From assembly GCF_002835805.1 (NCBI RefSeq), contig NZ_PISE01000006.1:17233-81232 (forward strand): a stretch of 64,000 bases of DNA, written 5' to 3'. The DNA comes from Niallia nealsonii. Lineage in GTDB: Bacteria; Bacillota; Bacilli; Bacillales; Cytobacillaceae. Every line of letters begins with the position of its first letter. The stretch's first letter is position 1. The translations under genes and the position numbers were made by a program. Positions 45,263 through 61,933 of the stretch are shown piece by piece. The notes below the pieces were generated by a model, which was not told the origin of the DNA, ran no database searches, and saw only the letters and a list, made by a program, of their open reading frames with translations.

Positions 45263-47941
45263 TTATTTTGATTTACTTAACAAAAATGATCCTGCAAGTA
45301 AAAAAGTTGGAACAGAAGCAAGCCCGATAATCATCGGCCAATCTTTGGCAAGAATTGGAACGGTATGGAAGATTTCTTGCAAAAATGGTACATAGATAAC
45401 AATAAGGGCAAGTACTAGTGAAGAAATAACTGCCCATACTAGGTACATATTGCCAAAGGGATTACGGGAGAGAATAGATTTTTCACTGCGGCAGTCAAAT
45501 ACATGAATCAGCTGTGCCAATACTAATGTGATAAAAGCAACCGTTTGTGCATATTGCAAATTTTCAGGATTATTGTCATATGCAAACATAAACGCAAGTA
45601 TGGTAGCTAATCCAATTAAAATGCCTCGGGAAATGACTTTCCATCCTAACCCTCTTGCAAATACTCCTTCACTTGGATTCCGCGGATGCCGCTTCATCAC
45701 ATTATCTTCCGGTCGATCCAGCCCTAGCGCCATTGCTGGAAGGCCATCTGTTACTAAGTTAACCCACAGTATTTGAATAGGAACAAGTGGCAAAGGCAGC
45801 GCCAAAAGCATGGCAAACAGCATCACCAATATTTCCCCTACATTTGAAGCCAATAAATAACGGATAAACTTGCGAATATTTTCATAAATATTTCTTCCTT
45901 CAATAATTGCAGCTTTAATGCTTGCAAAGTTATCATCCATTAGTACAAGAGATGAAGCTTCCTTGGCAACATCTGTACCTGTTATGCCCATTGCAATTCC
46001 TATATCCGCTGTTTTGATTGCTGGTGCATCATTGACACCATCTCCTGTCATGGCAACGATATGGCCTCTATTTTGGAATGCCTGCACAATTTTCAGCTTA
46101 TGTTCAGGGGATACCCTTGCAAATACACTTACTTCATCTACTACCTCTTCCAATTCCTTCAAATTCATCTTAGCTAAATCTTTTCCCTCTAATACTTTGG
46201 AGCGCTTATTGGCAATGCCGAGTTCTGTTGCAATTGCTTTTGCTGTAATCACATGGTCCCCTGTGATCATAACGGTTTTAATGCCTGCTTCTTTGCATTC
46301 TTTTACTGCTTGTTTCACCTCAGGTCTTGGCGGATCAATAATCCCTTGAAGACCAATAAAGGTTAAATCTTTTTCTGCTTCTTGTTCATGCAGTATAAGC
46401 GTATTTGGCGATATTTCTTTAAAACCAATCGCAATGGTTCTTAAAGCTTGGGAGGCAAGTCCATTAATTGCTTCTTGCACCATATTTTTGACATCTTTTC
46501 CATAGGCTTGTGTTTTATTTCCCATTAAAATAGAGCTACTTTTTCCTGCTAATACATCTGGTGCCCCTTTTGTCACAATAAACTGTCTTCCAGAAGAATC
46601 TTTCACCACAATACTCATCATTTTCCTTGTAGAATCAAAAGGAAATTCATTAACGATCTCAAATTGAGTTAACAGCTGTTTTCTCGTAAACCCTGCTTTC
46701 ATCCCAGCAACAAGCATTGCTCCTTCTGTTGGATCGCCATTTAAAACAAACTCATCGTCTTTTTGGAGAATTTCTGCATGATTGCAAAGCATGCCGAATG
46801 TCAACAGCTGCTGCAGCACTTTATCTTTTCGTGGGTCAATGATTTCATTATCCTCATAGTACTTTCCTTGAGGCTCATAGCCAATTCCATCTACCGTCCA
46901 AATTTTGCCGCCGCTCCAAACCTTTGTAACGGTCATTTTATTTTGTGTTAACGTACCTGTTTTATCAGAACAGATGACACTTGCACAGCCTAATGTTTCA
47001 ACAGCAGGCAATTTACGGACAACCGCATTTTTTCGAATCATTTTTTGCACGCCAAGCGATAAAGCAATGGTAACAATGGCTGGCAATCCTTCAGGAATAG
47101 CCGCAACAGCAAGTGATACACCAGCTAGCACCATTTCATATAAATCATTTCCTCGAATAACACCAATAGCGACAACAAGAACGGTTAATAATAAAGCAGT
47201 TACAATTAATATTTTTCCAAGCTGCTCTAAACGCCGCTGCAGCGGTGTTGTTTGTGATTCAGCATTTTGCAGCAGGTCTGCAATTTGTCCCATCGCTGTT
47301 TTCATTCCTGTGGCAATAACAACACCCACGCCGCTTCCTCTTGAAACCATTGTGCCCATAAAGCCCATATTTTCCATATCTCCAAGTGTTAGATTCGCAT
47401 TTTGTATTGGAGATACTGTTTTTTGAACAGGCACTGATTCTCCTGTTAATGCAGATTCTTCTACTTCTAGACTTCTTGATTCAATAATGCGGACATCTGC
47501 CCCGATCCTGTCTCCACTGACAAACTTAATAATATCGCCAGGCACTAATTCTTTTGATAAAATCTTTACCCATTCCCCATCTCTTAATGCTTGCACTTGC
47601 GGCTGCGAAAGCTCTTTTAATGCGGATAAAGACTTTTCTGCTCGTCTTTCTTGAAAAAAACCTAAAAAACTATTTAAAATGATGATTGCAATAATTGCAA
47701 TTGCATCAATATATTCTCCGAGAAGTCCAGAAATTAATGTTGCCGCCAACAGCACTAGAACCATAAAGTCTTTAAATTGACTAAAAAATAAAAGCAGCGC
47801 AGATTGCTTCTCTCCTTCATCCAGTTCATTCTTCCCAAACTGTTTGCGCCTTTTACTAGCATCTTCATTTGTCAGTCCAGCCGAAAAATCCGTATTTAAT
47901 GTTCGCTCCACTTCTTTTTCGTTCATTTCATGATAATTCAT
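45263..47941 (-). CDS. yloB: P-type Ca2+ transporting ATPase (YloB, SERCA type)
   Basis: A membrane pump that exports or sequesters Ca2+ at the expense of ATP; B. subtilis YloB is made during sporulation. P-type ATPase motifs: TGESVPV (A domain), PEGLPAIVTIALSLG (membrane helix 4 with Ca2+ ligands), the phosphorylated Asp in CSDKTGTLTQNKMT (about 330), KGAPDVL, and TGDGVNDAPAIK (about 605). Ten membrane helices are expected. 892 residues against 890 in B. subtilis. It diverges from rqcH. Confidence 0.96.
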   Translation of the reverse strand: MNYHEMNEKEVERTLNTDFSAGLTNEDASKRRKQFGKNELDEGEKQSALLLFFSQFKDFMVLVLLAATLISGLLGEYIDAIAIIAIIILNSFLGFFQERRAEKSLSALKELSQPQVQALRDGEWVKILSKELVPGDIIKFVSGDRIGADVRIIESRSLEVEESALTGESVPVQKTVSPIQNANLTLGDMENMGFMGTMVSRGSGVGVVIATGMKTAMGQIADLLQNAESQTTPLQRRLEQLGKILIVTALLLTVLVVAIGVIRGNDLYEMVLAGVSLAVAAIPEGLPAIVTIALSLGVQKMIRKNAVVRKLPAVETLGCASVICSDKTGTLTQNKMTVTKVWSGGKIWTVDGIGYEPQGKYYEDNEIIDPRKDKVLQQLLTFGMLCNHAEILQKDDEFVLNGDPTEGAMLVAGMKAGFTRKQLLTQFEIVNEFPFDSTRKMMSIVVKDSSGRQFIVTKGAPDVLAGKSSSILMGNKTQAYGKDVKNMVQEAINGLASQALRTIAIGFKEISPNTLILHEQEAEKDLTFIGLQGIIDPPRPEVKQAVKECKEAGIKTVMITGDHVITAKAIATELGIANKRSKVLEGKDLAKMNLKELEEVVDEVSVFARVSPEHKLKIVQAFQNRGHIVAMTGDGVNDAPAIKTADIGIAMGITGTDVAKEASSLVLMDDNFASIKAAIIEGRNIYENIRKFIRYLLASNVGEILVMLFAMLLALPLPLVPIQILWVNLVTDGLPAMALGLDRPEDNVMKRHPRNPSEGVFARGLGWKVISRGILIGLATILAFMFAYDNNPENLQYAQTVAFITLVLAQLIHVFDCRSEKSILSRNPFGNMYLVWAVISSLVLALIVIYVPFLQEIFHTVPILAKDWPMIIGLASVPTFLLAGSFLLSKSK

Positions 47942-48240
47942 CCGGCCACCTCACTTCCCCCTTTTCAATTCAAGCTCGCCAAAACAAAAAAGCAAAAATT
48001 TTGTTCTTCCTATTGGCGATGAAAAAAATCGTAGTTGTTCTGAACAAAACATAAGCAAAACCTAACTGCAAAGTTGTCCCAACACCACTCTTAACAAATC
48101 ATATTCAGCCAAATTAAAAAAAATGCTAGAAAGAGATCACTTCTTTTTGACAAAGCATAAATCTTTAGCCAATATAAGAGAAGGGATAAAAAGATAGTTA
48201 ATGAAAAACAAATAGATACATAAAGAAAAGGATGTTAAAC
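47942..48240. other. Divergent gap between yloB and rqcH
   Basis: This 299-base gap holds the likely rqcH promoter (48147-48175) and a perfect 6-bp inverted repeat TTGTTC-t-GAACAA at 48035-48047. I could not find a good yloB promoter on the minus strand. Confidence 0.4.
48147..48175 (+). promoter_or_regulatory. Candidate rqcH promoter
   Basis: The plus strand has a perfect -35 TTGACA (48147-48152), then a 17-base spacer and CAATAT (48170-48175) as a moderate -10, 65 bases upstream of the ATG. Confidence 0.5.
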
Positions 48241-49953
48241 ATGTCATTTGATGGATTATTTACAAGAGCAATGACTTCTGAATTGCTAGAAAGCTTAAAA
48301 GGCGGCCGTATCACAAAGGTTCAGCAGCCCTTTACTAATGAAATTGTCCTTGTTGTTCGGGCAAATGGAAAAAATCAAAAACTTCTTCTTTCTGTTCATC
48401 CTAGTTATGCCCGCATTCAATTAACAGAAGAAACATATGAAAACCCAAAAGAGCCCCCAATGTTTTGCATGCTTTTGCGTAAACACTTAGAAGGCTATTT
48501 TATCGATAATTTGTATCAAATTGGCCATGATCGGATCATTGTCCTAGAAGTAAGGGGAAGAAATGAGATTGGCGATACATCCTATAAAAAATTGATGATT
48601 GAGATTATGGGACGCCACAGCAATATTATTTTAGTGGATCAGGAAAAAAACACGATTCTTGATAGTATAAAACATGTTTCCTATGCAGTTAACAGCCATC
48701 GGGCTATTCTTCCAGGCTATGAATACAAAGCGCCGCCTGCACAGGATAAACAAGACCCTCTTGCTACAGAAAAAGAGGATATTTTAAAAGCGCTTGACTT
48801 TAATAGCGGGAAACTAGATAAACAAATTGTGCAGCAGTTTTCTGGCATTTCTCCACTGCTAGCAAAAGAAATTGTTTTCCAAGCAGGTTTAGCTAATCGA
48901 GATACATTGCCGCAAGCCTTTCTTGCCAAAATGAAAGAAATAAAAGAGGCACAATATAATCCTTCTATTATACAGACAGCAGACAAAGAATATTTTTATT
49001 TTCAAAATTTGCTTCATTTAAAAGGAGAAAGTAAATCCTTTTCCACTTTAAGCAAAATGCTTGACCGTTTTTATTTTGGCAAAGCAGAACGGGATCGGGT
49101 AAAACAGCAAAGCAATGATTTAGAACGCTTTATCGTAAATGAACGGGATAAAAATGAAAAAAAAATCAAAAAGCTGAAAAGATCACTGCAAGAAGCAGAA
49201 AATGCAGAACAATATCAATTGCTTGGGGAATTGTTGACAGCCAATATTTATGCAGCAAAAAAAGGCATGAAAGAAATAGAAGTCACAAATTATTATCATC
49301 CAGATGGAGAAATGGTGACAATTTCTCTTGATCCAAGAAAAACGCCTTCCGAGAATGCGCAAAAGTATTTTACACGCTATCAAAAAGCAAAAAATTCAAT
49401 TGATATTATTAAAGAACAAATAAGCCTAGCTGAAAAAGAATTAGTGTATTTCGACACATTGCTGCAGCAAATCATTTCCGCATCTCCTAAAGATATTCAG
49501 GAAATTAGGGAAGAGCTGATAGAAGAAGGCTATCTTCGAGAACGGCAGAAAAAGCAAACAAAAAAACAGCAAAACCTAAAACCTGTGCTTGACCAGTATT
49601 TTGCTAGTGACAGCACAGAAATATTAGTAGGCAAAAACAATAAACAAAACGATTACTTAACAAATAAAGTGGCGGCTCGTGATGAAATTTGGCTGCATAC
49701 AAAGGATATTCCAGGATCTCATGTAGTCATTCGCAGCAAAGAGCCTAGTGAAGAAACAATAATAGAGGCGGCAAAATTGGCGGCATATTTCAGCAAAGCA
49801 AAACAATCCAGTTCCGTGCCAGTTGATTACACATTAGTTCGTTATGTGAAAAAACCGAGCGGTGCAAAACCTGGTTTTGTTATTTATGATAATCAACAGA
49901 CTGTTTATGTTACGCCAGACGAGGATACCGTACTACGCTTAAAACAGCATTAA
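48241..49953 (+). CDS. rqcH: Ribosome quality control protein RqcH (NEMF/FbpA family)
   Basis: RqcH binds stalled 50S subunits and adds alanine tails to trapped nascent chains, marking them for decay. NFACT-N domain (1-170), helix-hairpin-helix (about 180-230), coiled coil (about 280-440) and NFACT-R domain (about 445-570) with [18 protein letters not shown]. The start at 48241 ([16 protein letters not shown]) has AAGGATG 6 bases upstream; 570 residues. Plus strand, convergent with pyrE through a shared terminator. Confidence 0.96.
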   Translation: MSFDGLFTRAMTSELLESLKGGRITKVQQPFTNEIVLVVRANGKNQKLLLSVHPSYARIQLTEETYENPKEPPMFCMLLRKHLEGYFIDNLYQIGHDRIIVLEVRGRNEIGDTSYKKLMIEIMGRHSNIILVDQEKNTILDSIKHVSYAVNSHRAILPGYEYKAPPAQDKQDPLATEKEDILKALDFNSGKLDKQIVQQFSGISPLLAKEIVFQAGLANRDTLPQAFLAKMKEIKEAQYNPSIIQTADKEYFYFQNLLHLKGESKSFSTLSKMLDRFYFGKAERDRVKQQSNDLERFIVNERDKNEKKIKKLKRSLQEAENAEQYQLLGELLTANIYAAKKGMKEIEVTNYYHPDGEMVTISLDPRKTPSENAQKYFTRYQKAKNSIDIIKEQISLAEKELVYFDTLLQQIISASPKDIQEIREELIEEGYLRERQKKQTKKQQNLKPVLDQYFASDSTEILVGKNNKQNDYLTNKVAARDEIWLHTKDIPGSHVVIRSKEPSEETIIEAAKLAAYFSKAKQSSSVPVDYTLVRYVKKPSGAKPGFVIYDNQQTVYVTPDEDTVLRLKQH

Positions 49954-49959
49954 AAACCT

Positions 49960-50002
49960 AAAAAGGCCGATATCAATGAAATTCATCGATATCGGCCTTT
50001 TT
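49960..50002. terminator. Bidirectional terminator between rqcH and pyrE
   Basis: A perfect 15-bp stem AAAAAGGCCGATATC/GATATCGGCCTTTTT (49960-49974 and 49988-50002) has an inner ATGAA/TTCAT pairing. It is flanked by rqcH (stop 49953) and pyrE (stop 50006), so it serves both. Confidence 0.95.
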
Positions 50003-50005
50003 CAA

Positions 50006-50625
50006 TTATTTACCCCATTCTCCGGGATTTTTTTGCCAGTTTTGTAGACTTTGCATATCCTCTGCTTGAATATAGCCGCTTTTTTCTGCTACTTCTAATA
50101 GAGTTGTATAATCTGTTAAAGAATAAGCTGTAATTTCTGCTTCTTGCAATAATCCTTTTCCTTTTGGCAGTTCATATGTAAAGATGGAAACAACCCCTAA
50201 CACATCACAACCTGCATCACGAAGTCCCTTGACTGCTGTGATGACACTGCCTCCTGTTGAAATAAGATCTTCTACCACAACCACTTTTTGCCCTTTTTCG
50301 ATTTTTCCTTCAATTTGATTGCCTTTTCCATGCTCTTTTGCTTTCGAACGAACATAACACATTGGCAAATTCAATACATCACTTACCCATGCTGCATGTG
50401 GTATCCCGGCTGTTGCCGTTCCAGCCACTACTTCTGTTTCTGGAAACTTCTCTTTAATTAATTGTGCCAATCCATTCGCAATATCTTTTCTGACAGAAGG
50501 ATAGGAAAGTGTTAAACGATTATCGCAATAAATAGGTGATTTAATGCCAGAAGCCCATGTAAATGGATTTGATGGCTGTAAAAAAACTGCCTTTATTTCT
50601 AATAGTTGTTCTGCGATTTGTTGTT

Positions 50626-50629
<4 letters not shown>
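50006..50629 (-). CDS. pyrE: Orotate phosphoribosyltransferase
   Basis: PyrE joins orotate to PRPP, making OMP. The PRPP-binding motif [18 protein letters not shown] (about 110-130) and the [13 protein letters not shown] start block are present. The start at 50629 ([10 protein letters not shown]) overlaps the pyrF stop by 4 bases (ATGA). 207 residues. It is the last gene of the pyr operon. Confidence 0.97.
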
Positions 50630-53027
<2,398 letters not shown>

Positions 53028-53031
<4 letters not shown>

Positions 53032-56000
53032 GCAAATACTGCCTCCAAGTTTTTTTGTCCTGATTGCATTGCTTCAGCAGAAAATGTCATGGATTCTACA
53101 ACACGTAAAATTGCTTCAGCAGTATCTAGTGATGTTAAACATGGAACACCATTTTCAACAGACTCTCTGCGGATTCTAAATCCATCACGAGTTGGCTGGC
53201 TTCCTTTTGAGAACGTGTTGATGACAAATTGCGCTTGTCCATCTCTGATGACATCAATTAAGGTTGTGCCGTCTCCGCCAATTTTATCAACAACTTTTAC
53301 AGGAATTTGGTGTTTTTCTAAATAAGTTGCTGTACCGCTTGTTGCCATTAGGCTGTAGCCAATATTCATAAATCGTTTCGCAAGCTGAACAGCCTCTTCT
53401 TTATCTTTATCTCCAATTGTCAACAATACTGTACCAAATGTTTGAATTTTCATTCCGGATGCAACTAATCCTTTATATAAAGCTTTTTCTAATGTAGTAT
53501 CTTTCCCCATTACTTCCCCAGTTGATTTCATTTCAGGTCCAAGGGTAATATCTACTCTTCTTAATTTTGCAAAAGAGAATACCGGCACTTTTACAAAAAC
53601 TCCAGCCTTTTCAGGAACTAATCCTGATGTATAGCCAAGATTTTTTAATGTATCCCCTAAAATTACTTTTGTCGCTATGTTAGCCATCGGCACATTCGTA
53701 ATTTTGCTTAAGAATGGTACTGTGCGGCTTGAACGAGGATTTACTTCAAGTACGAATACTTCCCCTTTCGAGATAACATACTGAATATTTAGTAGGCCGA
53801 TTATATTTAATCCTTTTGCTAAGCGAGTTGTATAATCAATTAATGTTTGTTTAATTTCATTTGTTAAACTTTGCGGTGGGTATACAGCAATGGAATCTCC
53901 TGAATGAACTCCTGCTCGTTCAATATGTTCCATAATTCCCGGGATAACAACGTCTGTTCCATCGCAAATCGCATCTACTTCAATTTCTTTTCCTGTTAAA
54001 TAGCGGTCAATTAAAATTGGTTGTCCTGGACTTGCTTTTACTGCATTCTCCATGTATGGAACAAGTTCTGAGTCATTGTAGACAATTTGCATTGCTCTTC
54101 CGCCTAATACATAGGAAGGGCGCACAAGTACAGGATAGCCGATTTTTTGTGCAACTGCAATTGCTTCTTCTACTGTTAATGCTGTTTTTCCTTCTGGCTG
54201 TGGAATGCCTAGGTCTTGAAGAGCTTGTTCAAACTTATCACGGTCTTCTGCACGATCTAAATCTTCTAATGATGTTCCAAGAATTTTTACACCGCGTTCA
54301 ACAAGTTGATCGGCTAAGTTAATCGCTGTTTGTCCACCAAACTGAACAACTACTCCTTCTGGTTTTTCTAGATCAATAATATGCATAACATCTTCAATTG
54401 TTAATGGTTCAAAATACAGTTTATCTGAGATACTGAAATCTGTTGAAACTGTTTCTGGATTGTTATTGATAATGATTGCTTCATAGCCTGCTTCTTTGAT
54501 TGCCCAAACAGAGTGAACTGTTGCATAATCAAATTCAATCCCTTGACCAATGCGGATTGGGCCAGATCCTAATACAACAATGCTTTTTCTATCTGTTACA
54601 ACTGATTCATTTTCGTCTTCGTATGTTCCATAGAAATATGGTGTTTCCGATTCAAACTCAGCTGCACATGTATCAACCATTTTATATACTGGAATTAAGT
54701 TATTTTCTTTTCTCCAGTTGTATACTTCAAGTTCTGTTGTATTCCATAGTTTTGCTAGTTGAATATCGGCAAATCCTTTTTCTTTTGCTTTTGTTGCATA
54801 TTCTAAATCAAATGCATGTGCTGCAAGTTCTTTTTCCATCTTAATGATTCCTTCTAATTTATATAAGAAGAATAAATCAATTTTGCTCCATTCATGAATT
54901 GTCTCAATTGTAACACCGCGAGTTAAGGCTTCAGCAATATAGAATAAACGCTCATCTCCTGCATTGCGGATTCGTTTTTCTAATAGACTATCACTGATTT
55001 CTTCTGCTCCATTTAATGCAAAATGATACACTTTTGCCTCTAATGAACGAATTGCTTTTAATAAGGACTCTTCAAATGTACGCCCGATTGCCATTACTTC
55101 CCCTGTTGCTTTCATCTGTGTTCCTAAGTTACGTTTCGCAGATTCAAATTTATCAAATGGGAAGCGAGGAATTTTACTTACGACATAATCTAATGCTGGT
55201 TCAAAGCTTGCATATGTTTTTCCAGTAACAGGGTTCAGCATCTCATCCAATGTTAAACCTACTGCTATTTTTGCGGCAAGTTTGGCAATCGGGTAGCCTG
55301 TTGCTTTACTTGCAAGTGCTGATGAACGGCTTACACGTGGATTTACTTCAATAATATAGTATTGGAAGCTATCTGGATCTAGTGCAAGCTGAACATTACA
55401 GCCACCTTCAATTTTTAGAGCACGAATAATTTTTAAAGATGTATTGCGCAATAATTGATATTCTCTATCACTTAAGGTTTGGCTTGGCGCCACAACAATA
55501 CTATCGCCAGTATGAATGCCGACTGGATCAATATTTTCCATGTTACATACTACAATTGCATTGTCATTGCTGTCGCGCATTACTTCATACTCAATTTCTT
55601 TAAATCCTGCAATACTTTTTTCTAATAAACATTGTGTTACTGGGCTGTTTTTTAAGCCGCTTGTAACAGTTTCCTGTAATTCTTCGTCATTATGGCAAAT
55701 TCCGCCGCCTGTTCCTCCCAGTGTAAAGGCAGGGCGCACAATTACTGGATAACCTATTTTTTCTACAAAGCTTTTTGCTTCTTCCATATTATGAATAATA
55801 TCACTGTCTGGCACTGGTTCTCCAAGCTCATTCATTAAGTTTCGGAAAAGATCTCGATCTTCTGCTTGCTGGATAGCTGATAGTTTTGTTCCTAATACTT
55901 CCACACCGCATTCTTCCAACACGCCAGCTTCTGATAATTCAACTGCTAAATTTAGTCCTGTTTGTCCGCCCAATGTCGGCAAGATTGCATCCGGTCTTTC

Positions 56001-56240
56001 TTTGCGGATAATTCTGCTTACAAAATCTAATGTTAATGGTTCAATATATACGGCATCTGCCATTTCTGTATCTGTCATAATAGTTGCAGGATTTGAATTA
56101 ACAAGAACTACTCGATATCCTTCTTCCTTTAGAGCCATACAAGCTTGTGCTCCGGCATAGTCAAACTCTGCCGCTTGACCAATAATAATTGGCCCTGATC
56201 CGATTACTAGTATACTTTTAATATCATTACGCTTTGACAT
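53028..56240 (-). CDS. pyrAB: Carbamoyl-phosphate synthase large subunit (pyrimidine-specific)
   Basis: The large subunit of CPSase makes carbamoyl phosphate from bicarbonate, ammonia and two ATP. Duplicated ATP-grasp halves: [20 protein letters not shown] at the N-terminus and [20 protein letters not shown] near residue 560; the C-terminal MGS-like allosteric domain begins about 930. The start at 56240 (MSKRNDIK) matches B. subtilis PyrAB (1071 aa); it overlaps pyrAA by 14 bases. In Bacillus this copy is controlled by PyrR; an arginine-specific copy is expected elsewhere. Confidence 0.97.
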
Positions 56241-57320
56241 ATGCTGCACCTTCCTGTTTATGTGATAAAATCATGGAGATAAAACGGTCGAATAAGTAAT
56301 TTGCATCTTCTGGTCCTGGTGATGCTTCCGGATGATACTGAACGGTAAATGCCGGATAGTTTTTATGCTGCAAGCCCTCAATTGTCCCATCATTTAACGC
56401 AATATGTGTTACTTCAAGATCTGTATTTGCTACAGATGATTCTTCTACTGTATAACCATGGTTTTGTGCTGTTAAAGAAACTTTTCCTGTTAATAAATCT
56501 TTTACAGGATGATTGCTTCCTCTATGGCCAAATTTCATTTTTTCTGTATCAGCACCCATTGCAAGTGCAAATAGCTGATGGCCTAAGCAAATGCCGAATA
56601 CAGGAACTTTGCCGACTAATCCTTGAATCATTTCAATTGCTTCTGGAACGTCCTTTGGATCTCCAGGTCCATTCGACAGCATAATGCCATCTGGGCTTAA
56701 ACTTAAAATTTCTTCTGCTGTTGTATTATATGGCACTACAATTACATCACAATCACGCTGATTCAACTCGCGCAAGATACCATGTTTCATTCCAAAATCA
56801 ACAAGCACTACTCTGTGGCCCCGCCCTGGACTTGGATAAGGTTTTTTTGTAGAAACACGACTAACTTGGTCTGTGCTAAGTCTTGTGCTGCGAAGTTTTT
56901 CCAATACTGCTTCTACATCTTCTTCTATATTGCAGAAAGCACCTTTTAATGCTCCATGCTGGCGAATAATTCTTGTTAATTTTCTTGTATCAATTCCAGC
57001 TAATCCTGGAATGTTTTTTTGTTTAAAATATTCATCTAAAGAAAGTTCATTTCTCCAGTTCGAAGGAAAATCACAAACTTCTTTTACAATAAATCCTTGA
57101 ATGGCCGGAGTGATTGATTCAAAATCATCGCGATTAATGCCATAGTTGCCTACTAAAGGATATGTTAATGTTACGATCTGTCCACAATAAGATGGATCTG
57201 ATAATATTTCTTGATAGCCTGTCATTCCTGTATTAAATACTACTTCTCCGATTGTGCTTTTGTCTGCACCAAATCCTTCTCCAATAAACACTGTACCATC
57301 TTCAAGAATCAATTGTTTTT

Positions 57321-57324
<4 letters not shown>
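56227..57324 (-). CDS. pyrAA: Carbamoyl-phosphate synthase small subunit (pyrimidine-specific)
   Basis: The small subunit is the glutamine amidotransferase that feeds ammonia to PyrAB. The glutaminase Cys is in [18 protein letters not shown] (about 240), followed by GHRGSNHPV and the His-Glu pair in [11 protein letters not shown]. The frame begins 25 codons earlier, but the ATG at 57324 ([10 protein letters not shown]) gives the family start and overlaps the pyrC stop (ATGA). 365 residues. Confidence 0.97.
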
Positions 57325-59559
<2,235 letters not shown>

Positions 59560-59566
59560 TTAAAAA

Positions 59567-59687
59567 AGACACCCTATTATTAATAGGGTGTCTAAGTTGA
59601 GATGTTTTATGTTTGCAACCTTTGCAGTAAATAAACTGCCTAGCGCTTTTACATATAAACATTCAACACCCTTGAAGTCTCTCTGTA
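59567..59687 (-). promoter_or_regulatory. PyrR attenuator of pyrB
   Basis: On the minus strand the leader has a PyrR-binding-like loop GTACAGAGAGACTTCAAGG (about 59670-59688), then a terminator stem AGACACCCTAT/ATAGGGTGTCT (59583-59593 and 59567-59577) followed by TTTTTT. PyrR with UMP favours termination. Confidence 0.88.
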
Positions 59688-59705
59688 CTTTTTTAAAAGG
59701 TGCTT

Positions 59706-61016
59706 CTATTTTGTTTCTTTTACATCTATTGCTTCTTCAAATAAATCATCTGATACCTTTTCTTTTCCTGGCAGTGCTAGATTTAAGATTACACCTAAAA
59801 TCGCTGCCAAAGCCATTCCTTCTAACTTAAACTGCTCTCCGAAGTGGATGGATGCTCCGCCAATTCCCGTTACTAGAATAACTGATGCGATTACTAAATT
59901 GCGATTTTTGCTGAAATCCATTTTTGCATCTACTAAAATTCTTAGACCTGATGATGCAATTATTCCGAATAAAAGGATGGATACACCGCCCATTACTGGA
60001 GCTGGTATAGAATTGATTAATGCTGTCACTTTGCCGATAAAGCCGAACAAGATTGCAAGTACCGCTGCACCCGCTAGAATATAGACACTGTATACTCTTG
60101 TAATAGCAAGCACTCCAATATTTTCGCCATATGTCGTTTTTGGCGGTCCACCCATAAGTCCTGAGATCATTGTTGCCGTTCCATCGCCTAAAATGCTGCG
60201 GTGAAGACCGGGATCTTTAATATAATCTTTTCCTACTACTTTGCTTAATACAAGCTGATGTCCAATATGCTCAGCTAATGTTACAATCGCCACTGGAATA
60301 AATAGTGCCAATATTGCTGTATTTATGTTTATGTCATAGTCAACAAAAGGGAAGATAAAGTCTGGCATTTCTACCCATTTCGCATCTAACACAGGCTGAA
60401 AATTAACTACGCCAGCCACTAATGCGTAAATGTATCCAACGATAATTCCTGCTAAAATCGGGATAAAGCTGAATACCCCTTTGCCAAACATGGTGAAAAG
60501 AATCGTTGCTAGTAATGTTACAAGTGCTACTGAGAAGTATAATAAACTGTATTCTTGTGTTGTCGGGTTGTTCATTGCTTGATTAACTGCTGTGCCAGCA
60601 AGCCCTAACCCAATTACCATAATGACTGGTCCTACTACAATCGGTGGAAGGATATTCATAATCCAGCGATAGCCAACTTTTTTAATGCATAATGCGACAA
60701 TTCCATAAACGATACCTGCGATAAAGGTTCCGATCATAGCAGCCCCAGGTCCCCCTAATTCTTTCGCTGCAATAACTGGTGCGATAAATGCGAAGGATGA
60801 TCCTAAATATGCCGGCACTTTAAATTTTGTAATCAAAAGAAAAGCCACTGTTCCAAGTCCACTTGAAATTAAGGCGACTGCTGGACTTAATCCAATTAAA
60901 TAAGGAACTAAAACTGTTGCGCCAAACATGGCGAATAAATGCTGTAAACTTAATGTCAACCATTGCACTGAAGATGGTTTATCTTTAATGCCTAATATTG
61001 GTTTATTATGATTCAT
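59706..61016 (-). CDS. pyrP: Uracil permease PyrP
   Basis: PyrP is a uracil:H+ symporter of the NCS2/UraA family with about 14 membrane segments over 436 residues. Characteristic: QHLFAMFGATVLVPYLIGLSPAVALISSG at the N-terminus, ALFIPVAIVTLAEHIGHQ (about 236-253, with the His/Glu uracil-site region) and GGPPKTTYGENIG (about 284). It lies between two attenuators and after pyrR, so uracil uptake and synthesis are controlled together. Confidence 0.97.
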   Translation of the reverse strand: MNHNKPILGIKDKPSSVQWLTLSLQHLFAMFGATVLVPYLIGLSPAVALISSGLGTVAFLLITKFKVPAYLGSSFAFIAPVIAAKELGGPGAAMIGTFIAGIVYGIVALCIKKVGYRWIMNILPPIVVGPVIMVIGLGLAGTAVNQAMNNPTTQEYSLLYFSVALVTLLATILFTMFGKGVFSFIPILAGIIVGYIYALVAGVVNFQPVLDAKWVEMPDFIFPFVDYDININTAILALFIPVAIVTLAEHIGHQLVLSKVVGKDYIKDPGLHRSILGDGTATMISGLMGGPPKTTYGENIGVLAITRVYSVYILAGAAVLAILFGFIGKVTALINSIPAPVMGGVSILLFGIIASSGLRILVDAKMDFSKNRNLVIASVILVTGIGGASIHFGEQFKLEGMALAAILGVILNLALPGKEKVSDDLFEEAIDVKETK

Positions 61017-61093
61017 GCTGTAATCTCCTCTAGTACGATTATGCTAAGATAACTTTTCTTCTACCTTATTTTAAGATAGTATGTGTTTTTGAT

Positions 61094-61190
61094 CAAAATA
61101 AAACCCCTCATGTATGATGGCACATAAGGGGCTTTACGCAGGAGGAAATAAGCCTCCCTTGTTTACTCCCCTTATCAGCCTCACAGGACT
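61094..61190 (-). promoter_or_regulatory. PyrR attenuator of pyrP
   Basis: On the minus strand the pyrR-pyrP spacer has the PyrR site AGTCCTGTGAGGCTGATAAGG (about 61170-61190) and a 10-bp terminator stem CCCCTTATGT/ACATGAGGGG (61104-61131), then TTTTATTTT. It is the second of three pyr attenuators. Confidence 0.9.
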
Positions 61191-61209
61191 GCTCTTAAAA
61201 GGGCTTTAT

Positions 61210-61758
<549 letters not shown>

Positions 61759-61775
61759 TCACCTTTCTTCTGTCT

Positions 61776-61876
61776 ATAAAAAAATCCTCTCAACCTAAGG
61801 TTTGAGAGGATAAACTGATAGTATAACCCGCCATATAAATATGGCATATCCGTTTCCTTCTCAACCTCTCTGGATT
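61776..61876 (-). promoter_or_regulatory. PyrR attenuator of pyrR
   Basis: On the minus strand the leader has the PyrR site AATCCAGAGAGGTTGAGAAGG (about 61855-61875), a central hairpin GCCATAT/ATATGGC, and a terminator TCCTCTCAA/TTGAGAGGA (61785-61810) followed by seven T (61778-61784). This is the main attenuator of the operon. Confidence 0.92.
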
Positions 61877-61904
61877 GACTTAAAGGACTTATTCAACTAA
61901 CGTT

Positions 61905-61933
61905 ATATTAATATAAATTCAAGCTTATGTCAA
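61905..61933 (-). promoter_or_regulatory. pyr operon promoter (sigma-A)
   Basis: The minus strand has a consensus -35 TTGACA (61928-61933), a 17-base spacer and -10 TAATAT (61905-61910). The -35 overlaps the last codons of the upstream pseudouridine synthase gene (stop at 61930). Confidence 0.93.
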
